Positions 13,387 to 19,234 of a stretch of 20,653 bases of DNA are shown piece by piece. The position numbers and the translations under genes were made by a program. This stretch comes from a virus. The DNA lies in the IMG/VR virus record IMGVR_UViG_3300033148_007459, positions 1-20,653 of that record; one strand, given 5' to 3'. Each line of letters begins with the position of its first letter. Positions within the stretch are counted from its first letter, which is position 1. The notes below the pieces were generated by a model. That model ran no database searches. It had not been told where the DNA came from and saw nothing but the letters and a program-made list of their open reading frames with translations.

Positions 13387-15717
13387 TTAAGATTCTATTA
13401 AGCCAAATCCTTTCCAAGTACCTGGAGTACCTGCAACAACACAGACCCATCCCATATATTCTCCAGCATCCGGTGAATCATTCCATACTTTATCACCCTT
13501 ATTCCAACTGCCATTTATTGGCACCACTGAATCGTATAATGTATCAAACATTTCATTGTCAACCTCAACCCAGTGTTCATATGATGAATCATCAACTGAA
13601 ACCAAATGCATCATTTTATGATATCGTAAAAGAGTATCTCTTCCAGATTTTAAAACTATTTTGTGAGTTGGAGTAGTTGCATTATGCTTTATTGTAACTC
13701 CACCCGATTCTCTGCCCCAAAGAAATACTTCTTTATCACCAATAAATGTTTCTATAGCTTCAATATCAGTGGTTCCATCAATACCCAATACAGATGTTTC
13801 ACCATTCCATAAGCATATTCCATCACTTGGATCTGTAAAATATTGAATAGTTGGATATGTTGATGGCACAGTTTCAACACCTTGTTGAACCCACTTCTCT
13901 TTATCACCTATCAATATTGCTCTTAAATGAACCATTCGAGTATATGGAACAAAATAATCCAGATCATTCACAGTTCGTATATTTTCTGATGCTGATAAAT
14001 TTGAACGTTTTAAAGTAAACCCATTTGCATTACCTGCCAATAAATACAAATTCATTCCTCGTTCCCAAGTATTTATAGTATCTATATCACCTTCACTTAT
14101 AACTACTATGGAATTTGCTTTATATTCGTGATCCAATACATTTGCAACAACACTCAATGTTACTTCACTACTAACAATTGGTCGTCCAAATTTAATGTGA
14201 TCTTTTTTTACATATAATGGCATGAATACCATGCCTAAATTATAACCATCAATAAAAGTTCCACTGCCAGTATATTCTTCTCCACTAATCATTGATGGGC
14301 CTTGGTATGGGCTAGCACCTGCGATTGATCTAAAATCTCTAGCAATGGCTGAAGTAGCTGCCACATCTGCTGCAAATGTACAACTAGTCTCAACATATGA
14401 TGCAGCTCTAGCAACTTCGGCAGCATTTCTCAATATTCCTGGACTATCTAATATGTCAAATATTCTACAATTTGTTATATGTACATTATATGCACCATCA
14501 TTATAACTAGGGGTTCCACTACCATCTTCATCGTGTCCAATTTGTATTCCTGCAATTATTGGATTTGACATCATATTAATATAACAAGTGTCTAATTTTA
14601 TATTACTACATCCATTATCAAGATCAATATTGACATCGATACATGCTTCAGTATATAACTCCGCAAATCTAACAGTTTTCCAACCAGAACCAACAGTCAC
14701 ACCATAATTAGTATTTTGTGATGTGCAATTTATTAAAGAAATTGCAATATTTTGAGCCCCTGATGGATCTAGTATATCAGAATATCTACTACCCCCTAAA
14801 ACCATGCCATATTTCCATCCATCAACTGTAACATTTTCAAAAAATTGACTACCACCACCAACTGAACCATCTCCAGGAATAAAATGTAGACCAATCCCAG
14901 TATTTAATGATGCATCTGCTACTCTATCCCTATTTCCGTATATTCTAACATTTTGCATTCCAGTTGCCCATGCCTTTTCAAAGAAAATACCATGTCCTGA
15001 AAAATGTTTGTTCCAAACTGTCAAATTTTGTAATTTGACATTTTCATTAACAGAATTAAAATATATTCCTCTCCCAGATGTATTGCAAATTAAATCAAAT
15101 CCTCTTAATTCAAAAGCCCTTGATGCATATCTATTTACAATTGTTTGAGATGTTAAATCAGAAATAATACAATCACCAGTTGAATTTGTAAAATTAAGTG
15201 TAGTTGTTTCAAAAGTTCCATCAACTAATTCAGGCCATGTACTATATCTTCCACCACCTTCAATTAATAATCTACCCTGTTTATTTGATATGTTAGAAAA
15301 TCCAACATTATTTGTTTCATCATAAGTCAAATATATGCTTGATGTACTGCTATATGTTGCACCTGCTCTTAATTTTACATTACAATGATTTGACCAACTT
15401 GCACTATTGATTGCACATTGAATTTTAATGGTATCATCGCCAATAAATTCATCTACTCTAATTGAACTTCTTTTCTTAAAAATTGGAGGATTATCTGGAC
15501 TACATTTAATCCACTCATCATTTCCAGAATGTACAGATCCTTCAAAAGTTACTGTAACACCGTCAGCAATTTCAAGTTCACATTTATTAGTAATTCGTAA
15601 TGAAATATTTGAAGGAATTGTAATGTTTTCAGTTGCAATTATTTTATCATTCCATTTTACAGTTTTCTTTTTTCTACCGTAATTTTGAATATATTTTTTA
15701 ATGTTTATTTGTGACAT
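13387..15717 (-). CDS. Beta-helix tailspike (receptor-binding, possible depolymerase)
   Basis: 776 aa. Residues about 90-470 show repeated short strands and turns of a right-handed parallel beta-helix (IKIQCAINSA, GRGIYFNSV, NVKLQNLTVWN, GIFFEKAWATGMQNVRIYGN, FENVTVDGWKYGMVLGG), the architecture of pectate-lyase-like tailspikes and glycan depolymerases. The C-terminus (KGDKVWNDSPDAGEYMGW, then CVVAGTPGTWKGFG) is the small terminal motif seen on many phage spikes. The N-terminus (residues 1-75) is probably the virion anchor and begins with a basic segment IKKYIQNYGRKKK. It is translationally coupled to the RuvC gene upstream (TAATG overlap). No catalytic residues could be assigned by eye, so enzymatic activity is not established. 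Confidence 0.85.
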   Translation of the reverse strand: MSQINIKKYIQNYGRKKKTVKWNDKIIATENITIPSNISLRITNKCELEIADGVTVTFEGSVHSGNDEWIKCSPDNPPIFKKRSSIRVDEFIGDDTIKIQCAINSASWSNHCNVKLRAGATYSSTSSIYLTYDETNNVGFSNISNKQGRLLIEGGGRYSTWPELVDGTFETTTLNFTNSTGDCIISDLTSQTIVNRYASRAFELRGFDLICNTSGRGIYFNSVNENVKLQNLTVWNKHFSGHGIFFEKAWATGMQNVRIYGNRDRVADASLNTGIGLHFIPGDGSVGGGSQFFENVTVDGWKYGMVLGGSRYSDILDPSGAQNIAISLINCTSQNTNYGVTVGSGWKTVRFAELYTEACIDVNIDLDNGCSNIKLDTCYINMMSNPIIAGIQIGHDEDGSGTPSYNDGAYNVHITNCRIFDILDSPGILRNAAEVARAASYVETSCTFAADVAATSAIARDFRSIAGASPYQGPSMISGEEYTGSGTFIDGYNLGMVFMPLYVKKDHIKFGRPIVSSEVTLSVVANVLDHEYKANSIVVISEGDIDTINTWERGMNLYLLAGNANGFTLKRSNLSASENIRTVNDLDYFVPYTRMVHLRAILIGDKEKWVQQGVETVPSTYPTIQYFTDPSDGICLWNGETSVLGIDGTTDIEAIETFIGDKEVFLWGRESGGVTIKHNATTPTHKIVLKSGRDTLLRYHKMMHLVSVDDSSYEHWVEVDNEMFDTLYDSVVPINGSWNKGDKVWNDSPDAGEYMGWVCVVAGTPGTWKGFGLIES

Positions 15718-16403
15718 TATATTGAACCTTTATATGTAAAATCTCTATCTAGTATATCAATTGCCTTGTTCTTTTTTTGTTGTTTTATAAATGTTCTATA
15801 TTCATCTACATCCAAATCATCATATGTAATTATATTATTTCTTAACTTTAATTCAGTAAGCAACAATTCAGCAATTGCAAAACCATCAACTATATCCGCA
15901 AAAGGTGATTTATCTAAGCGATTATTTTTATCAAGATCAAAACGATCTTTTTTATCATGCTTTAGAAAATATTTAACCATTAGTTCTTTTCCTTTAGCAC
16001 CACCATTTCCGGTAAAAAACATTTTAATTTCTGATGGAGTATATTTTCTTATTTTTTTACCTGTTTCATAACAACGCTGAACAATCATACCAACAAATTC
16101 ACCAATTTTAAAAACTTGGCCCTTTGCACCAAATGCATAATTCTCAAATGCAACATATTCACAATCAACAATAAATTTCATTATATTTTCTCGCATATAA
16201 ATATATTTATCGCAATCATTTCTAAAACTATTATTTTTAGTATTTGACCAAAAAATAATTTCACCTTCAGAATTTTTGTGAGCATGTTTTTTAACTGTTG
16301 TAAACGTCAAATAATATTTATTCACAATATTTAATTCAGCGTCCAATTCAAATTTTACAATTCCACTTCCATTTATGGAAGGATCTATTCCTGCGATAAT
16401 CAT
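15717..16403 (-). CDS. ruvC: RuvC-like Holliday junction resolvase
   Basis: 228 aa from ATG 16403, which has AGG 8 nt upstream; a GTG at 16412 would add three residues but is too close to that AGG. The RNase H/RuvC fold is recognised by IIAGIDPSINGSG (D7), YVAFENYAFGAKG (E87), KIGEFVGMI (99-107), IRKYTPSEIKMFFTGNGGAKGKELM (118-142) and SPFADIVDGFAIAELLL (D170, D173). These match E. coli RuvC D7, E66, D138 and D141, all present. RuvC enzymes cut four-way DNA junctions; in a T4-like phage this would do the job of endonuclease VII (gp49), resolving branched replicating DNA before packaging. It overlaps the tube-like gene by 56 bp and the tailspike gene by 1 bp, so it is expressed with tail genes. 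Confidence 0.85.
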   Translation of the reverse strand: MIIAGIDPSINGSGIVKFELDAELNIVNKYYLTFTTVKKHAHKNSEGEIIFWSNTKNNSFRNDCDKYIYMRENIMKFIVDCEYVAFENYAFGAKGQVFKIGEFVGMIVQRCYETGKKIRKYTPSEIKMFFTGNGGAKGKELMVKYFLKHDKKDRFDLDKNNRLDKSPFADIVDGFAIAELLLTELKLRNNIITYDDLDVDEYRTFIKQQKKNKAIDILDRDFTYKGSI

Positions 16404-17013
16404 CTTGTTCACCTATTTTTTTAAATACAAATATTACTTGTAAAAGTTGTATTACAACATCTTCACCTAAATTCAAACTTATTTCATTTACCGAAGTTGG
16501 AATAACACCTTCATATATAACTTTTTTATTTTTTTGTAAATTAGTGTTTAGTGGAGAAATTACAAATTCCATTCCTACATCATCAGTATATAGAGAATTT
16601 TTATCATAAGGCAATGTTAAATTCATCCACTGCTCAAAAATTGTTCTAATAATCAATGAATCAGATTCTACAAATGAAACAGTAATTTTATCATCTGCTC
16701 TTTTATAGAAATTATAATTTCTTATATTGTTTACATACTGCGTTGTAAATTCACTTTCTACAGTACTCATAGTAACTGAAAAACTATTTTGTTGTAAAAT
16801 ATTGAATATGTGATCATTCTTTTTAATCAAGTCAATATTAACATCTTCAAATTGTTTAGTTTCCAAATTCTCTAATACTTTACTGCTAATTAAATTTTCA
16901 TTTTCACCTATAATGTCAAGATGAAATATATTATTTATCAAAGGATTTTTAATATTTGAATTATTTAAAAAGTATTGTCTTGATAAAAATTCTTTTGAAG
17001 TCAATATTGCCAT
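16348..17013 (-). CDS. Tail tube-like protein (gp19 family), C-term overlaps ruvC
   Basis: 221 aa. The last third follows T4 gp19: DDKITVSFVESDSLIIRTIFEQWM (107-130) resembles the WTVTVxNDEAxxxRxxFxxW segment, and GVIPTSVNEISLNLGEDVVIQLLQVIFVFKKI (169-200) matches GLWPTNVGELQLDW...IQTFEVTLALDY. Tail-tube proteins stack in hexamers inside the sheath. The first 70 residues are more variable and unusually charged. The final 21 codons after KKI200 (GEQDDYRRN...) lie within the ruvC gene in another frame, right after an A7 tract (16416-16422); loss or gain of one A would stop the protein at or near KK. The start ATG 17013 is preceded by a late box (17036-17043) and an AGG. It could be the main tube or a tube-terminator paralogue of the 5085-5558 product. 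Confidence 0.7.
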   Translation of the reverse strand: MAILTSKEFLSRQYFLNNSNIKNPLINNIFHLDIIGENENLISSKVLENLETKQFEDVNIDLIKKNDHIFNILQQNSFSVTMSTVESEFTTQYVNNIRNYNFYKRADDKITVSFVESDSLIIRTIFEQWMNLTLPYDKNSLYTDDVGMEFVISPLNTNLQKNKKVIYEGVIPTSVNEISLNLGEDVVIQLLQVIFVFKKIGEQDDYRRNRSFHKWKWNCKI

Positions 17014-17035
17014 TTATTCTATACCTGTTTTATTA

Positions 17036-17043
17036 TATTTATA
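17036..17043 (-). promoter_or_regulatory. T4-type late promoter box (TATAAATA) for tube-like gene
   Basis: An exact TATAAATA on the minus strand, 22 bp before ATG 17013 and 6 bp after the terminator-like stem at 17050-17080. Confidence 0.6.
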
Positions 17044-17049
17044 AAATAA

Positions 17050-17080
17050 AAACCTTGCACTATAAAAAGATACAAGGTTT
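17050..17080 (-). terminator. Terminator after gp14-like gene
   Basis: AAACCTTG (17050-17057) and CAAGGTTT (17073-17080) form a perfect 8-bp stem with a 15-nt loop. On the minus strand a T-rich tract (TTTTTATTTT) follows. It lies just past the gp14-like stop codon (17101) and is directly followed by a late promoter. Confidence 0.7.
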
Positions 17081-17100
17081 ATTCCCACGACAGAACATTT

Positions 17101-17724
17101 TCAATTTTGATTTAGAGGATTTGTTTCAGTTGTATCTACAATATTATGATCAGCAACTTTATCATCTATTTTTTCTTCCATTTGATCTTCAAATTCTTGT
17201 GCTGTGTCATCAAGTGAATCAATGTTTACATCACCAGTATTATAATCAGCAATGAGATCAGGATTATGGATTTTAGTTTCTAAAATGAAAACCATTGGTT
17301 CACCGAAAGGATACTTATTATTTTCAGATTCATAAGTGACATTTACTATTTCCATCAACTTTTTGTTCATCATATCAACAATGTAAATTAAATCACCTTC
17401 TTTTGGATTTTCTTCTATATCAGTAAATTGTGAAATTGTAGCAAAGAAATTTAATGTGTTTGTATTAGTATATCCAAATTTGGAAAAAATTGAATTTGAT
17501 CCAAATTCGGAAACCATTCCAGTATCAGGTCTGAGTATCATTTCCTTACCTTCATTATATACGCTGTCTAAATAATCACCACTACTTAAACTTTCTGATA
17601 AATATGCCTTAGGGCAGAATATGCAATCAATACCAAATTTATTATATGATTCTTTTACTCTTTTTTCAAGTGATGTCCATTGTTTATTTGATTTAATATT
17701 ATACCTAAATTTTGTATATGCCAT
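17101..17724 (-). CDS. 14: Neck / head-closure protein (gp14-like)
   Basis: 207 aa. Successive blocks match the T4-like neck protein gp14 pattern known to me from cyanophage homologues: FGIDCIFCPK (30-39), IFSKFGYTNTNTLNFFATIS (79-98; 'LSKFGxxxxDxxxFVVSxxxF'), NPKEGDLIYI (106-115), KLMEIVNV (122-129) and YPFGEPMVFILETKI (138-152). T4 gp14 with gp13 forms the neck that seals the portal and connects the head to the tail. The C-terminal 50 residues are acidic and Asp/Glu-rich. The late box at 17742-17749 and an AAAGG Shine-Dalgarno precede ATG 17724, and the terminator at 17050-17080 follows the stop. It is slightly shorter than T4 gp14 (256 aa). In T4 it lies upstream of gp17; here it follows gp17 and an endonuclease gene. 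Confidence 0.8.
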   Translation of the reverse strand: MAYTKFRYNIKSNKQWTSLEKRVKESYNKFGIDCIFCPKAYLSESLSSGDYLDSVYNEGKEMILRPDTGMVSEFGSNSIFSKFGYTNTNTLNFFATISQFTDIEENPKEGDLIYIVDMMNKKLMEIVNVTYESENNKYPFGEPMVFILETKIHNPDLIADYNTGDVNIDSLDDTAQEFEDQMEEKIDDKVADHNIVDTTETNPLNQN

Positions 17725-17741
17725 TTATATCTCTTTACCTT

Positions 17742-17749
17742 TATTTATA
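17742..17749 (-). promoter_or_regulatory. T4-type late promoter box (TATAAATA) for gp14-like gene
   Basis: An exact TATAAATA on the minus strand in the 28-bp gap between the endonuclease stop (17753) and ATG 17724, 18 bp before the start codon. The AAAGG Shine-Dalgarno lies immediately after the box. Confidence 0.55.
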
Positions 17750-17752
17750 TCA

Positions 17753-19129
17753 TTAAAAAATCATAAACTGAAAATTGTATCCGGCTTCTTGACATGCTTC
17801 CGCTTTTAATAAGTTCTTTTCTAAATATTTATCCATTGTCCAAATTGACTTTACCTCTATTATTAAATTTTCAGATGGAATATAAATATCCGTAAAATAT
17901 CTATGCTTTCTTCCATTTTGAATATACCAAATTTCCGGAACATATTTTCTTTTCGTAATTATTTCATTTTCTTTATAGTTACATTCAAATAATAGGTCCA
18001 AAGCTTTATTTTCATATCCTTGAATATTAATAATTTTTCCAGAAGGCAACATGTAATTTTTCCATGAATATTTATTACATTTTTCAGAAAATTCTGGAAC
18101 CTGCATAACATATTCAACATTGTATTTTTTTAAATTTGTTTTTGATCTTTTTAAATTTATATGTTCTCGTTCTTTTTTACTTTTATTTTTATAAGATTCT
18201 TTTATTTTTGATATTACTTCATTACATTTTGTAGGGTGAGATACTCCATATCTCTTAAAATAACTAACAATTTTCTTATCATTTATTAATTTAAGTTCTT
18301 CATCTGTCTTATTTTTCCACATTTCTTTTATTTTTGATGATGTTCTTAATTTTTCTTCATCTGTCTTATTTTTCCACATTTCTTTTATTTTTGATGATGT
18401 TCTTAATTTTTCTTCAGGTGTCTTATTATCATTAATATATTTTATTTTTTCTTTAAAATAGTTGGATTTTGAAATATTATCGCAATCATATATCCTATTC
18501 AATGTTTTTGCACGCTTTTCAACTATTAATTTAAGTTCTTCAGGTGTCTTATTCTTCCATGTATACTTAATCTTTTCCTTCACATAATCAATTTGACTTA
18601 CATTATCAACATTATATTCATCTTTAAAATATCGTTTTATTTTATTTTTTATATTTGGATCTTCAAATGCATTTGTTACTCCACTTTTTTGTTGCCAAAA
18701 ACTTTCAATTTTTATTGATCTTTCTTCATTTTGTGCAGCACACTTAACAGAGCAGCATATATTATAACCTCTATTACTTCCATTGAAATTTGTTTTATTA
18801 CCGCAAACAACACATGCACCATCACCATCATTCTTCAAATAATTATCGTAATATTCCTTAATTTTAATATGATGGTTTCGTCTAATATGTTGAGATAACT
18901 TAAATTTAGTATCAAAAATTCTACCACATATTCGACATTGTAAACTATTAGTTTTATTTATTATTTCTTCTTTATAAAATTTTAAATAATAGTCATGAGA
19001 TTGTATTTTGTGAATATTTCTTAAATGATCTTTAAAATTTTTAACTAATTTTCCACATATTTGGCAAATATGTTTTTTGGAATTGTTTTCTAAATCGAAT
19101 GGATTATTTAAATCTTTCTTTTGACACAT
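17753..19129 (-). CDS. Zinc-finger / PD-(D/E)XK homing-type endonuclease
   Basis: 458 aa. The N-terminus has three Cys/His clusters: C22-C25-H35-H40, C65-C68-H81-H86, and C106-C109...C125/C126-C130, the latter two linked by IKIKEYYDNYLKNDGDG. The middle (about 150-350) is a run of short repeats of the type KIKEMWKNKTDEEKLRTSS with YGVSHPT/YNVEYVM motifs, resembling NUMOD-type DNA-binding modules of homing endonucleases. The C-terminus (about 370-458) is a PD-(D/E)XK-like nuclease: GYENKALD (E373), HRYFTDIYIP (D414), IIEVKS (E425, K427). Homing endonucleases cut intron- or gene-lacking alleles so their own gene spreads. Placed directly after the terminase gene, this is probably a free-standing homing gene in the packaging/neck cluster. 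Its leader (19139-19194) may mask the AAGGA Shine-Dalgarno. A perfect 57-bp tandem duplication is at 18296-18409. Confidence 0.85.
   Translation of the reverse strand: MCQKKDLNNPFDLENNSKKHICQICGKLVKNFKDHLRNIHKIQSHDYYLKFYKEEIINKTNSLQCRICGRIFDTKFKLSQHIRRNHHIKIKEYYDNYLKNDGDGACVVCGNKTNFNGSNRGYNICCSVKCAAQNEERSIKIESFWQQKSGVTNAFEDPNIKNKIKRYFKDEYNVDNVSQIDYVKEKIKYTWKNKTPEELKLIVEKRAKTLNRIYDCDNISKSNYFKEKIKYINDNKTPEEKLRTSSKIKEMWKNKTDEEKLRTSSKIKEMWKNKTDEELKLINDKKIVSYFKRYGVSHPTKCNEVISKIKESYKNKSKKEREHINLKRSKTNLKKYNVEYVMQVPEFSEKCNKYSWKNYMLPSGKIINIQGYENKALDLLFECNYKENEIITKRKYVPEIWYIQNGRKHRYFTDIYIPSENLIIEVKSIWTMDKYLEKNLLKAEACQEAGYNFQFMIF
18296..18409. repeat. Perfect 57-bp tandem duplication inside endonuclease gene
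   Basis: Two identical adjacent 57-bp copies (18296-18352, 18353-18409) encode two exact 19-residue repeats with core KIKEMWKNKTDEE. Related but diverged repeats (KIKYTWKNKTPEE, KIKYINDNKTPEE, KIKESYKNKSKKE) flank them, so repeat number probably varies by unequal recombination. Confidence 0.9.
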
Positions 19130-19138
19130 TGTGTTACT

Positions 19139-19194
19139 TCCTTGTTAAGTTAAAATTTAAATGAGCAGTAATCTAATTAAACAAGGTAATTAGA
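19139..19194 (-). promoter_or_regulatory. Putative RBS-masking RNA fold before endonuclease gene
   Basis: In the minus-strand transcript UCUAAUUA (19194-19187) and UAAUUAGA (19179-19172) form an 8-bp stem with loop CCUUGUU (19186-19180). AACAAGG (19146-19140), which includes the AAGG of the gene's Shine-Dalgarno (ATG at 19129), is exactly complementary to all seven loop bases. Pairing would hide the ribosome site, either as an H-type pseudoknot or as an alternative helix to the local hairpin. Confidence 0.5.
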
Positions 19195-19225
19195 AAGGAT
19201 GTCGACTTCCCTGTCCTACTCTTTA

Positions 19226-19233
19226 TATTTATA
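19226..19233 (-). promoter_or_regulatory. T4-type late promoter box (TATAAATA) for endonuclease gene
   Basis: An exact TATAAATA on the minus strand immediately after the terminase stop codon, 97 bp before ATG 19129. A transcript from it would carry the whole RBS-masking leader. Confidence 0.55.
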
Positions 19234-19234
19234 T

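Noticed and set aside
16404-16412. GTG start adding three residues to the RuvC-like protein
   Set aside because: It abuts the AGG Shine-Dalgarno; ATG 16403 has proper spacing and begins the conserved IIAGIDPS strand.
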